This document shows, one piece after another, positions 33,864 to 44,897 of a DNA stretch of 64,000 nucleotides (the first letter of the stretch is position 1; every line of letters starts with the position of its first letter). Both the position numbers and the translations under genes were made by a program. Below the pieces are notes generated by a model. It did not search any database and was not told the origin of the DNA. It saw only the letters and a program-made list of their open reading frames with translations. The stretch is taken from positions 372,001-436,000 of the forward strand of contig WTXG01000017.1 of assembly GCA_022496185.1 (NCBI GenBank), written 5' to 3'. The DNA is from Multifurca ochricompacta. Lineage: Eukaryota; Basidiomycota; Agaricomycetes; Russulales; Russulaceae.

Positions 33864-34446
33864 GCATTGCTCCAGTTGATCTTTGGTTCAAATGCAGCTA
33901 GCCATGGGTACCCTAGAATCAGATCTTCATCCCCTAGGTTGGTAACAAGGAAATGAATGACTTTCATCCTTTCCCCTACTTGGACATTAAGATCAGTGTA
34001 GTGTGTAATCTTTCCAGCCTGGTTGGCTGTTCCATCAATATTCCAAATATTCTTTTCCTGGGGGAGTTCCAGCATCCCCAAACCCATGGTCCTTGCCATC
34101 CATGGGCTGATAAAGTTATTGGTGGCTCCTGAGTCTATCAAGATGTCACAATCAGCTGTCTTCTGTGTAGTCTCGAAATGTACTGGTATTTTCAAAGATT
34201 TGAAGCGACTAGTATACACAGAGGTTACATGTAATGCTCGTGCCCAGGCCAAAGGGGTGGAGCCAGTCAAAAATCCTTTTTGGCGAATGCCTTTTCCACT
34301 AGGATGGCCTGTACTTCCTTGCTTTCCTTCATCATATTGGCCCATATTTCTTGCGCTTTTTCTTCCTTCATCAGCATTTTCTTTTCAATGGTAGGTGGGT
34401 TGTTACAGACAGGCATAACTGTTGCTTCAGCCACTCATACCCCCTT
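33864..34446 (-). pseudogene. Gyp-C protease fragment
   Basis: Minus-strand frame with L-H-V-T-S-V-Y-T-S-R-F, D-I-L-I-D-S-G-A-T-N-N-F-I and D-L-I-L-G-Y-P-W-L-A-A-F, ending at Cop-3. The T5 run (complement near 34268-34276) marks the gag-pol switch. On its right Gyp-D enters at the gag knuckle. RT, integrase, ORF3 and the 3' LTR of Gyp-C are not present. Confidence 0.88.
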
Positions 34447-34999
34447 TGTGACGGAATTTGGACTGACAAAGGTGACGTGGCTGACTGATGACATTAACGG
34501 ACTTGTTGTTCTGAAACGCTACTTACTGTTTTGCTTACTGAGGGCTCAACCCCTCCACATTCTCCTTAGTTCTAGCTAGTTCTATTGCGCAACCACTAGA
34601 TAATACATCATAGTACTAGAATCTTCCATCTACTATGACATAGCTAGGTCTACCTGTATTTAAAGCACAGTAAAGTAGAAGAGACAGACTAAGTCTGTTC
34701 TCTTGTGTTCAATTCAAGGTGCATTAGACTTCTCTGAACTCTCTCTCTCTCTGAAAGGACTCCACTTGAACTCTCCAAGACGCGACTTGGAGAGCCTTCG
34801 ACCCTACTGAACTTGTTGCGGGACTGAGTGTCTCCGTCGTCGACTTCGACTCTCGCGCGTGCCCTATCGGCTTTGTTGAGGGCTTGAACTGAACTTGACT
34901 CCGTTATTGACTTAAAGTCTTGCCTTGACCTTGACATATCTTGACTTGAAGGCCAACTTCTGACCGATGTTCGACACAGTGTCGCACCTAACTGTGACA
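34447..34999 (+). repeat. 5' LTR of Gyp-D
   Basis: TGTGACGG to CTGTGACA. TATTTAAAG at 34657-34665 is the likely TATA box. The 11-mer at 34691-34701 is the complement of the primer site beyond the LTR. Confidence 0.92.
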
Positions 35000-35001
35000 T
35001 T

Positions 35002-35012
35002 AGAACAGACTT
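35002..35012 (+). promoter_or_regulatory. Self-complementary primer-binding site of Gyp-D
   Basis: AGAACAGACTT, two bases after the LTR, is the exact reverse complement of AAGTCTGTTCT at 34691-34701, which lies 34 bp after the TATA box where transcription should begin. This is the layout of Tf1/sushi elements, in which the mRNA 5' end folds back and primes minus-strand synthesis. Confidence 0.8.
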
Positions 35013-35243
35013 GCTGCTATCAGAAAGAACTTTAGAACTCACCGAACACGCAAGGCGACGACGACGCGTCCCTTGCCTCTGACACCCGAACCCGAACCCC
35101 GACCTTAGACCTACTATCGATCCCTGAAGCTGTTTGACATCAGCACTCTTCTGTGACCAAACATTAGAAACACTCTCACCTGAACCGCAAGGAGACGACA
35201 CCGCGTCCCTTGCCCGTATCCCGACAGCGCGACGTCTTACTCA

Positions 35244-37185
35244 GTGCATGATCCCCGATCTCCAACCTCCGAGGAAGCGTCTCTTGAAGACCACTCCCCA
35301 CTCCGATACCTAACAGACGAATTAGAACCACAGTTGCACGGCGACTTACCACTCGAGTTCCATAATCGCTTTGCTCTTCTTGCTGCAGCAGACAGCCCCA
35401 CCCCGAACGACGAAGGCACAGCAGTACCTACCCCACACACGATGACGACCAGACCGAATACCAGACAGGCAAGGAGGGCCGCGGAGGAAGACATCATTGA
35501 ATCACAGACCGGTCGACCCGAGCGGAGCCCCGAAGACAGACCACCCAGAACGTCAGGAAGGAACCCTGACGAACCGCCACAAGGACCCCCCGCTCCAGGA
35601 GTAGGGGCAACTGTTACGAACCCCGTCGCTCCCAGTCTTTTTCTTCTTACCCAACGATAACCCTTCCCTGCCGCCCACGCTTCACTACCAGATCACGTCC
35701 CCATCGTGGGATCCGTCACATGCCCTTCGACCATCCCCGTGACTCGTTTGCTTGTTCATGTTTACTTACTTGTTTCTTCGCTTATCGCTTATCTCCTTAT
35801 CATACGAACGGACATTTACTTAATCCCCTATCAGTAGAAGCCAGGCTTTACGCCCTCCGCTTTCAGATATTCGGGCCCACTTGACTCCGTATCCTTATCT
35901 CGTAGACGCCCACCGCCTTACGTATATAAGTCCGCTATAGCTACCCAGTAGACCTTAGACTCGACTTATTGAATACATCGGTGTTTGTCTTCTGGACTTC
36001 CCCTTGAACCCTCTGACTCGATCGTCTCAGTGCTTAGGGCACTTTCCGCTTAACATTGCCACTCGGGAACAGCCCCGTTGGCTTTGACTCACCCACTTAC
36101 ACTCCAAGAGGCCTTATTGGTCTCTTATCTGAACACACGAACGAAGCTGTTGCACAAGTCGTGCAGAACGTCTCACACCGGACGTAACAGCAACGTACTC
36201 AGGAGGACCCATGATGGGCGTACCACCACCCTTTTTCGACGGAGACCGAGATATTGCTATGGACTGGTTCGCCAAGCTTGAATTGTTCTTTAGCCTAAAT
36301 GAAACAGTGGCCATGGTTCAAAACGAAAGGACAAGAGTTGCGTTTACATTAGGATTGTTACGAGGGCCCCGAGTGGACCGCTGGGTGATAGACCAAATCA
36401 AGTGGTTGACCGATATCAAAGAAGGAAACATCCAAGTCCCGTACATTTGGGACAAATTTCGACAAACATTCCGAGAAGCATGGGCCGACGTGGCGGCTGG
36501 ACAGAAAGCACTGCAAGCGCTGGATCGCCTACAAATGAAGGATTCTAATATCGACGAATACATCGCCGAGTTTCGCACACTGGCCACGAGGGCTGAACTC
36601 CATATTGATGACCCAGCCGCTCGGCAATTCTTTCACCGAGGACTCCCCACACGACTGGTCCAGACGATGCTTCTATTTGACCAACCCAAGACATTTGACG
36701 AAGCAGCGGCCTCGGCCAGAAAACACCACGCAAATTGGTTGTATAGCAAAGATGCCCTCGGCACGCGATCAATGACTAATACACCACCCTGAGGCAACAA
36801 ATTCACATTTTATAAGAAACGCGAGTCAGACCCACACCCACAAGTCGACGTCATTAAAAAGGCAATGACAACAGAGGAAAAGGAACAATATAGAAAAGAT
36901 GGCCGATGCTTTGAGTGTGGGCGCCGCGGACATCTTGCCAAAGACTGCCCAAATAAGAGACCATGCATCAATCCCAGTACCAGTAGTCCGGCTCGGACTG
37001 CCACGATCACAGAAGTTCCCCCAACGACCGCGACGGTACCCACTAAGGCTCCGGAACAGAGGATCGTGGAGACCTCCGAGATAGACGTCGACACACTTGC
37101 AAAAGCCCTTCGATCCATGAATGATGAACAACGCCTCGCCCTACAGAACAAATTTAAAGGAGACGAGGATTTTTATATCGCTTGA
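35244..37185 (+). pseudogene. Gyp-D gag, interrupted by a solo LTR and one stop
   Basis: The frame is open from about 35184; the first in-frame ATG is near 35437, and a GTG opens the H-D-P-R-S-P stretch at 35244. The disordered start is cut at 35612-36189 by a solo LTR; the flanks join in frame across the GCAAC duplication. The capsid part reads F-F-D-G-D-R-D-I-A-M-D-W-F, W-A-D-V-A-A-G-Q-K-A-L and Y-I-A-E-F-R-T-L-A. A TGA at 36790-36792 interrupts it, then comes the knuckle CFECGRRGHLAKDC. The frame ends at TGA 37183-37185, with pol in the -1 frame next to GGATTTTTAT. Confidence 0.85.
35612..36189 (+). repeat. Solo Gypsy LTR in Gyp-D gag
   Basis: 578 bp, TGTTACGAACCCC to GGACGTAACA, flanked by perfect GCAAC copies (35607-35611 and 36190-36194). 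Related to the Gyp-E LTR but with a diverged first 120 bp, so a sister subfamily. CpG-rich, hence recent. Confidence 0.92.
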
Positions 37186-40100
37186 ATGACGCGGCCTTCA
37201 TTCGAGCATTAATCTCACACCATGTATTTAGATCACCTATTAGAGCAATGACAATATCTGTCCCATTACATGGAGTGAAACCAATGGCCAACATAAATGC
37301 GCTCATAGACAGTGGAGCAACAGAAAATTTTATCAATTTCAAAACTGTAATCAAATATTGACTCCCGACAAAGCAATTAACGATCCCCAAACGACTGCAA
37401 AACGCTGATGGATCTCCCAACGCAACTCGGCACATCACACAGTGTGTTGACCTACGCGTCGTCACAAATAATAGAGAACAACGTCATCGATTTTATGTGG
37501 CGTCAATCGGAGCCGATGAGGTAATCTTAGGATACCCGTGGTTCGCAGCAACTAATCCCCGAATCAACTGGACGGAAGGACGCCTTACGGACGAACTTAG
37601 ATTTGAATTGCCGATAGAACAGATTAAACGACTTAATATCGCACAAGAATTAGCAATCAAAGCAAAAGACAAGATCGAACGATCCTGGAATCAGATTGTT
37701 CCATCGGAATACCATCGACACGAAAAGGTATTCAGTGACCAAGAGGCTCAACGTTTCCCAGCTGAATGACCCTGGGATCACAAAATCAAATTGAAGCCAG
37801 ACGCCCCTGCAACATTAGATTGTAAAATTTATCCACTTGGACCGGGAGAACAAGATGCCCTGAACAAGTTCCTGGAAGAACATTTACAGAAAGGCTACAT
37901 CTCGGCCTCGAAGTCGCCATATGCGTCCCCGTTTTTCTTCATCAAAAAGAAGGACGGCAAACTCCAGCCGGTTCAGGATTATCGTAAGCTCAATAGCTGG
38001 ACAATCCGCAATACATATCCGCTCCCACTCATTCCGGAGCTAATTGATCGCGTTCGTGGTAGTACATTATTCACTAAAATGGACGTCCGTTGGGGCTACA
38101 ACAATATCCGAATTGTTCCGGAGGACCGATGGAAAGCCGCGTTCAAAACCAATCGTGGCCTCTACGAACCCAATGTTATGTTTTTTGGCCTAACCAATTC
38201 CCCTGCAACGTTCCAAACTATGATGAATGCTGAATTCAAGGAAGAACTCAATGATCACGACGCTAACGGAAAAGCCTGGTTTACGGTTTATATGGATGAC
38301 ATTTTAATTCACACCGATCACGATCTCGCAAGTCACAGGGCTAAAGTGCATCGCATTCTCGATAAGCTAAATCAACTGGACCTTTATCTCAAACCGGAAA
38401 AGTGCGCTTTCGAACAAAACCGGATAGAATACCTGGGACTTATACTCGAGGCAAATCAAGTACATATGGATCCTGTAAAAGTCGAAGGAGTCGCCACATG
38501 GAAGACCCCTACCACCGTCAAAGAAGTTTGGTTGTTCTTGGGATTCTGCCAGTTTTATCACCGCTTTATTCAAGGATTTAGTAAATTAGCTGCACCCCTA
38601 AATGCCCTCACCAGTGCAAAGAATATATGGAGATGGACGAGTGTCGAACAGCATGCATTCGACATGCTTAAACAACGCGTGACCTCACAACCAGTACTCG
38701 CGCAACCGGATTTTGAAAAACCCTTCATTGTCGACACGGATGCCTCCGGATACGCCGTCGGTGCCACCTTAAGCCAAAAGGACGACGACGGACGTTTACA
38801 TCCTGTGGCATATCTCTCGAAAACATTAGATGAAACACAACGTAATTGGGATATATACGACCGCGAATTATTCGCGGTCATGGTTGCACTCTGCTTATGG
38901 CACCAATATCTCCTTGGTGCTCATCACAAGGTCCAGATCCGCACAGATCATAACAATCTGCAATACTTCAGAGAGCCACAAAAACTCAATCGACGTCAAG
39001 CGCGTTGGCTACAAGAACTTGCCGATTTCGACTTCTCCCTAGAACACGTCCCAGGGAAACTTCACACGGTGGCAGACATGCTTTCACGCCGACCTGATGC
39101 AGATCGGGGAACGGCCGATAATGAGACAGTTACGGTCTTACCAGATCACTTATTTCTCCGAACAATACAACCGTCCAAACGTCCGTTCCCAGAGGGCGTC
39201 GCTGAACGACGTGAGATCCTCTCTCGTCATCACGACCACGTTTTAGCGGGACATCCAGGAATCGAGAAGACGGTAAGAAAGGTGCTAACGGAATACGAAG
39301 GCAATGGCCTGAAAGAATTTGTCCGAGATTACGTCCAGGGTTGTGCCAAATGTCAAGAAAGTAAACCAAAGCTAACTAAGAAAGTCCCGCTATTTCCGTT
39401 CGATGTGCCGGCCTCGGCGGGCCCTTTTCAATATGTAGCGATGGACCTTATCACGGATCTCCCGCCCTCGGGACGCTATGATGCGGTACTAACGATTGTC
39501 GATCAAGGCTGTTCGAAATCAGCAAAATTCATTCCCTGCTCAAAAAACATCTCTGGTGAAGGAGTTGCTACACTGTATTATAGACATATTTTCCCGACCT
39601 TTGGCATCCCTAAGCGTATCATTTCCGATCGCGACCCCCGGTTTACCTCCCACTTTTCTCGCGAACTCGCCCGCATGTTGGATATCCGTCAAAACCTGTC
39701 AACCACATTCCACCCTCGGACAGACGGCTCGAGTGAGCGTATGAATCTCTGGCTCGAACAGTATCTCCGGCTTTGGCTGGGTGACGATCAATACCGATGG
39801 CCAGATTACTTGCTGCTAGCGGAGTTCGTCCACAATTCATGGATACACGACAAGTCTAAACTGTCACCGCACGAACTAATCCACGGCGTTTCGTTCGATT
39901 GGAACAGTCAGCTGTCAGAATCAAACGTTCCCAGGGTTGACACCCGCCTCCGCGATCTACGGAATGCACGAGCTCATGCAGAACTTGCCTTCTGAGCTCC
40001 CACACCCCCGCCGACGCGCCCACCGTTCGTTGTGGGCACACAAGTTTGGCTCGAAGGAAAAAATTTGAGGACACATTTCCCATCCGCTAAGCTAGCCCCT

Positions 40101-40475
40101 CGCCGCTACGGCCCCTTCCGTATTGTGGATTGCATCTCCCCTGTGGCTTATCGCTTATCTCTGCCTTCCCACATGAATATCCATGATGTGTTTCACATTG
40201 ATCTTTTGTCTCCCTATTTGGAAACTGATGCACATGGCCCCAATTACCTCAGACCCCCTCCAGACCTTGTGGGTCAGGAAGAAGAATATGAGGTGGCTGC
40301 TATTTTGAATCACCGACTTCATGGACAATCCAAGAAGCTCCAATATCTGGTCAGCTGGGTCGGATATCCTGCCAGTGAGAACTCTTGGGTGGATAGTGCC
40401 GACTGTCATGCCCCTGTGTTGATCAAACAGTACTATGCTTCTCTTCCCAGGCGTCAGGGACAACGCCACCCTTAA
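37186..40475 (+). pseudogene. Gyp-D pol: PR, RT, RNase H, integrase, chromodomain, three stops
   Basis: Protease A-L-I-D-S-G-A-T-E-N-F near 37303. RT F-T-K-M-D-V-R-W-G-Y and V-Y-M-D-D-I-L-I (near 38290). RNase H V-D-T-D-A-S-G-Y (near 38735). Integrase finger H-H-D-H...C-A-K-C-Q-E-S (39230-39360), catalytic D in V-A-M-D-L-I-T, S-D-R-D-P-R-F-T-S, and E in D-G-S-S-E-R-M-N. C-terminal chromodomain E-E-E-Y-E-V-A-A-I-L...W-V-G-Y (40280-40400). The frame is one piece except for TGA at 37359, 37767 and 39993, each fitting Arg CGA. It also lies -1 to gag. Restriction of damage to single CpG codons means the insertion is recent. Confidence 0.9.
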
Positions 40476-40534
40476 GAAGGGGGTGACCACATAATTTCCC
40501 ATCTCTTTTCCCCCACATACCTCTTTCTCTTATC

Positions 40535-41683
40535 ATGGCTCGCACTAAACGACTTACCCGCCTCTTTTCTCCACGCAAAGGTGTTAAACCAGGACCCAGA
40601 ATGTCTACCACACGCCGACCCACCAATGTTCAGCCTTCACCTTCCACCCCAGACCCCAATTTCAGAGACCAATTTGCTGCTGCTGCCGCTGATGCAGCAA
40701 ACCTAGGTGCACTCAAATTCCCACAAGATGCCCCCACGCTCCCAACCACACCAACTTCACCAACCCCTCCCTCACACTTTTCCTTCACAATGTCTGATGA
40801 TCCTGTCCAAACTCTCACCAATGCTATTGCTATAACGGCCACTGTAAATCAAAGCCTAGACCCAAATGTCCGTAACCATGTATTAACTATGCTACAGGAA
40901 ACACGGTCACGCCTTCAGGCTGCTACCACTGGAGACGAACGACCACCAACCCCTGGATTAGACCACTTGCCTGGGGATGCTGCTGCTGGCCGACAATCAC
41001 CTATCCCTTATACTTATCCAGGCCCCCCATTTATTCGCAATCACATCCACAACACTCGCCACTATTTCCCTCATTTAATCACAGATTCTCTTGGCTACCG
41101 CCGGATTGCCTGCTATATTGCTTACGATTTTCGACAGGACGAACCCACCATTGTCTGTACCATGGGAGCTAATGAGCCCATCTTCCGCTTTCCATTATAT
41201 GCACAACCTCATGCTCGGCACCCAGGGTTCCCTAATCCCATCCTCACACTCTTCCAACAACGACTCTTTGACCCTGATATGGACTTTACACCAATTGTCA
41301 GTCATGCTCTGGATGAACTTCAGGACCCAGGTGCTTGGGCAGAAGTTTCTCGCTTTCGCTATGCCACTCGCCGCCTGGATGGTGCCCTTCGGGAACTGGC
41401 CCACTGGAGACGACAGGTTAGTCGAGCTCATCAAGAGATTCAAGAAACAGTCCATGCCCTGTCCAGAGCTGACGTTTACTACCGTCTATTCCCTTATCTA
41501 ACTTATGTCTATGCACCCACCTGGGACACCATCCCCACCTCTACTGAGGCCATGACCTTTGCCCCCACCCCAGAACTCCGCACAATACTCCAAGCTGGAG
41601 GAGTCGGCAGTACGCGCCGCCCCCGCTCCCGTCGTCGACTTACACTACCACCCCACATGATCACGTTTACAGTTGGTCACTGA
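40535..41683 (+). CDS. Gyp-D accessory ORF, 382 codons, no known domain
   Basis: Starts M-A-R-T-K-R-L-T-R-L, 59 bp after the pol stop, and ends 35 bp before the 3' LTR, so it belongs to the element. It is intact although gag and pol carry stops. Residues 1-30 are strongly basic (R-T-K-R, S-P-R-K-G), fitting a nuclear or nucleic-acid role; 30-90 is Ala/Pro/Thr-rich; 170-260 is a compact part with aromatic and His residues (H-N-T-R-H-Y-F-P-H, C-Y-I-A-Y-D-F-R); 265-320 is probably helical (A-T-R-R-L-D-G-A-L-R-E-L-A-H-W-R-R-Q); the end is Arg-rich (R-R-P-R-S-R-R-R). No zinc knuckle and no likeness to ORF3 of Gyp-A/B/E. I do not recognise a function. Confidence 0.75.
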   Translation: MARTKRLTRLFSPRKGVKPGPRMSTTRRPTNVQPSPSTPDPNFRDQFAAAAADAANLGALKFPQDAPTLPTTPTSPTPPSHFSFTMSDDPVQTLTNAIAITATVNQSLDPNVRNHVLTMLQETRSRLQAATTGDERPPTPGLDHLPGDAAAGRQSPIPYTYPGPPFIRNHIHNTRHYFPHLITDSLGYRRIACYIAYDFRQDEPTIVCTMGANEPIFRFPLYAQPHARHPGFPNPILTLFQQRLFDPDMDFTPIVSHALDELQDPGAWAEVSRFRYATRRLDGALRELAHWRRQVSRAHQEIQETVHALSRADVYYRLFPYLTYVYAPTWDTIPTSTEAMTFAPTPELRTILQAGGVGSTRRPRSRRRLTLPPHMITFTVGH

Positions 41684-41718
41684 GCTTGGGGACAAGCTGA
41701 CGCTTACAAAGGGGGTGA

Positions 41719-42271
41719 TGTGACGGAATTTGGACTGACAAAGGTGACGTGGCTGACTGATGACATTAACAGACTTGTTGTTCTGAAACGCTACTTACTG
41801 TTTTGCTTACTGAGGGCTCAACCCCTCCACATTCTCCTTAGTTCTAGCTAGTTCTATTGCGCAACCACTAGATAATACATCATAGTACTAGAATCTTCCA
41901 TCTACTATGACATAGCTAGGTCTACCTGTATTTAAAGCACAGTAAAGTAGAAGAGACAGACTAAGTCTGTTCTCTTGTGTTCAATTCAAGGTGCATTAGA
42001 CTTCTCTGAACTCTCTCTCTCTCTGAAAGGACTCCACTTGAACTCTCCAAGATGCGACTTGGAGAGCCTTCGACCCTACTGAACTTGTTGCGGGACTGAG
42101 TGTCTCCGTCGTCGACTTCGACTCTCGCGCGTGCCCTATCGGCTTTGTTGAGGGCTTGAACTGAACTTGACTCCGTTATCGACTTAAAGTCTTGCCTTGA
42201 CCTTGACATATCTTGACTTGAAGGCCAACTTCTGACCGATGTTCGACACAGTGTCGCACCTAACTGTGACA
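41719..42271 (+). repeat. 3' LTR of Gyp-D
   Basis: 553 bp, preceded by the polypurine tract ACAAAGGGGGTGA. Same features as the 5' LTR. Confidence 0.92.
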
Positions 42272-42276
42272 CCCTT

Positions 42277-44371
42277 CTTAGGGCATTCTCTCAACATGTG
42301 ACCTTGTGCTTTGCAGCAAAAGCATCTCCCTTCCTTCATCAATGTCTGTCTTTCATCTTCAGTAAGCATAGCCCTCACTCTGGTTCTATTGGCCAAGGTG
42401 TCCATGGCATTTGGGTCCCTTTGAGAGGTGTGAGCAGGTTTAATCCCAAAGGCCACCTTCCACTGGTCTCAAGTCTTTCCCTTCTTTGTGTCGACTCCAA
42501 AGTGCATTTGGAAGTCTAGGTAGTCTTGCTGCTGTCATCAAGCAGCATCAACCCATCCATCCCAGTCCTGGGGGTGGTGGAACTGGATGATGTTCTTGAC
42601 CAGCAGGTTGGGCAACCCTTTTGAGAAGAGGTCCAGCATTGCCTCTTCATCTGTATCATATCCAGCTCTGTTAGCCAGACTTCTGAATTTTGCCACATAG
42701 GCATCCAAATCTCCCTTTTCCATTTTCAGGGACTTTAATTCTTGGGCTGCCTTCTGTTTGGCCTGCCTGTCTGTGAATGCATCTTTAAATCGTTGGGCAA
42801 TGGTCTCCCAAAGGCCCTCACTAGAGGTACAACATCCACTTTCAATTTGTTTGTTCAGCCATTCCAGCTGTTCCATAGTCCAGTTGTCCACCACTTCTCC
42901 CCGAATTAGAGATAGGAAGAGATTGGCACACTGGAAGGGGTTGATAATCTGGGGAACATCATGATTGAAGTTTTTGAATGTTGTGAATTCCAACATGAAC
43001 TTCTTGCTTTGTGAACGGTCTCCTGTGAATGTCTGGGGCAGTACACCCAACAGGCATCCTGAGGGTGGGGGTATGTTTGGTAGCATGGCTGGTGGGGCTG
43101 GTGGGGGCGGAGGAGCTGGGTCTGGGAGCTGGGCGGCAATGGTCAACATATTTTGATAGAATGGGGTGACTGTGTCGGTAGATTGTATGTGTCCTGGATG
43201 CGCATTTTTGCCATCCCAGACCGATTGAAAACCATCCTGAGGGCATCACGCGATTGCGTGTCTTGCAAAGTCGACCTTCTTAGACTTAGATAAGATAAGG
43301 AGGAGTTCGGACCGATCTGACCCAGTCCACGCAATGCAAAGTAGTTGCTGCCCTATGCAGCAATGGACACTGGTAGATACACGTGGCCATTGTTTGAGTA
43401 ATACAGATTGACAATTTGATTATAGAGTGATCTAAAGTAGTCTAGTATGTATTTTAGATAATGCCAGACCGGCGGAAAGGATCATGCGTTGGTAAATAAG
43501 ATGTGTCAGGGCACTCAGGAGAGCGGGCCACTGATAACTAATTAGATTTACATCGCACGCTCGATTGGCTTTGGTATTTCATAGAGTAGTACTAGGACAT
43601 ATTTAAAGACACCCTGTAGCACGCTGCAGACCCCATCTTGTCCTCTTGGGGCTGTAGGTGTGCTTTATCACTTTATCTTTGTATTTACTTAGGCCCAGCT
43701 AATCTTGTCCTCTTGGGGCTGTAGGCTCTTAGCAAAGTTCAATATAGGTCTATTCTTGCTGCATAAGCAAGGCAGAGTCCTCTGACTGCTTCAAGCCTTA
43801 CGCGTGCATTAATCTCCGCATTCTGGGCAGCTTCTGACTAGGATTTTATCACCCCTGAGTTTACTACGACTTTTACATCTTATCTAATCTAACACTGCAA
43901 GCGCGGGATAGAAGCACCTGTTACAGTATGGATATCTGGGGAGTTGTCAAAGCAGGGGCTCTGGACATGACAACTGTGGGTGCAACTGGGGATGTAGTCA
44001 ATGCTAATACCAGTGCTTCTTCACTGTGTTCTTCTATGTACTCTTCAGGTTCAGAGTCTGTGACAATGGCTGGGGGATTCTCTCTCCACGGTCCTAGTCC
44101 AAATTCAGGTGGGGTGGGGCCTGTAGTGACCCAAGAGTGTCAGCTATCTGAGTATCGGATACGATACCAAACTCTTTTCTCGTCATCATATTCTACCAGT
44201 TGGTATCTTCCATTGTGATAGATGTAGTATCCAAACTCGGACTCAAAATCTTTCCAGGTGGCAGAGCCAAGTACTTGTTGTGAAAGATTATTCTCATCTC
44301 TGCGTTTGATGAGTTCTTCACAAAAGAGGGTCTGACTGCAGCTGGAAGCCACAATGAGAGACTTGACTTGA
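42277..44371 (-). pseudogene. Gyp-C gag, split by a solo LTR
   Basis: From 44352 downwards: GTG-GCT-TCC start with no ATG, S-C-S-Q-T-L-F-C-E-E-L-I-K-R-R-D-E-N-N-L, the interruption at 43190-43925, then proline linker, capsid (E-K-G-D-L-D-A-Y-V-A-K-F-R-S) and the knuckle CFCCKAQGHMLREC near 42310, where Gyp-D entered. Most CpG positions read TG or CA, and stop codons (for example near 42470 and 42535) replace Arg codons. Confidence 0.87.
43190..43925. repeat. Solo LTR (736 bp) of a third LTR family
   Basis: TGTCCTGGAT to CACCTGTTACA, with a perfect GTATG duplication (43185-43189 and 43926-43930). Contains ACATATTTAAAG near 43597 as a possible TATA box, then a repeated CTTGTCCTCTTGGGGCTGTAG (43638 and 43706). 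A decayed relative lies at 2990-3400. Confidence 0.88.
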
Positions 44372-44897
44372 TGTTACATCCAGTGCGGGACATTCCACAC
44401 GACTTGTGTGTCAGCATTGTTCGTAGGTTCAGGTAAGAAACCAATAAGGCCTCTTGGAGTTTAAGTGGGACAAGTCAAAGTCAAAGGGCTGTTCCCTAAG
44501 ACAATGTTGAGCGGAGGAGTGCCAGAAGCACTGAGACAGATGAGTCAAAGAATTGAAGGGATGTCCAGAAGACAAGCACCAATGTATTCAATAAGTCAAG
44601 TCTGGGGTCTACAATGTAGCTACAGCGGACTTATATATGTAATCTGGTGGGCATCTACAAGATAAAGATAACAGAGTCAGGTGGGCCCAAATATACAAAA
44701 GCAGATGGCATAAAGCCTGGCTTCTGATAGGGAATTAAGTAAGTGTCTGGTTGTAAAGATAAGGAGATAAGGAGATAGGAAGATAAAGAGATAAGAGGAC
44801 GCAGGAGTAAACATGAGTACACATCAAGTCAATAAGTACAAAGTGGGTCATGGGGACAGGAGTAGGGCATGTGACAGATCCCAGGATGGAGACATGA
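44372..44897 (-). repeat. Gyp-C 5' LTR, main part
   Basis: Starts TGTTACATCCAGTG. Broken at CATGA (44893-44897) by Gyp-E; the last 84 bp are at 52090-52173. CpGs are mostly lost. Confidence 0.88.

Larger units (their letters stand above)
34447..42271 (+). mobile_element. Gyp-D: Ty3/Gypsy chromovirus of a second family, with its own accessory ORF
   Basis: 553-bp LTRs at 34447-34999 and 41719-42271, target duplication CCCTT (34442-34446 and 42272-42276). Contents in order: leader, gag (holding a solo LTR), pol, chromodomain and a 382-codon ORF. I see three differences between the LTRs (AACGG/AACAG, GACGCG/GATGCG, TATTGAC/TATCGAC), all at CpG. Confidence 0.93.

Noticed and set aside
34689..35201. 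170-codon minus-strand ORF in the Gyp-D 5' LTR and leader
   Set aside because: It lies antisense over the LTR and reappears in part in the 3' LTR; Ser/Arg-rich reading typical of a non-coding strand.
42001..42030. CTCTCTCTCT run as a possible pol II promoter element of its own
   Set aside because: It is part of both Gyp-D LTRs, downstream of their TATA box; no separate function supported.
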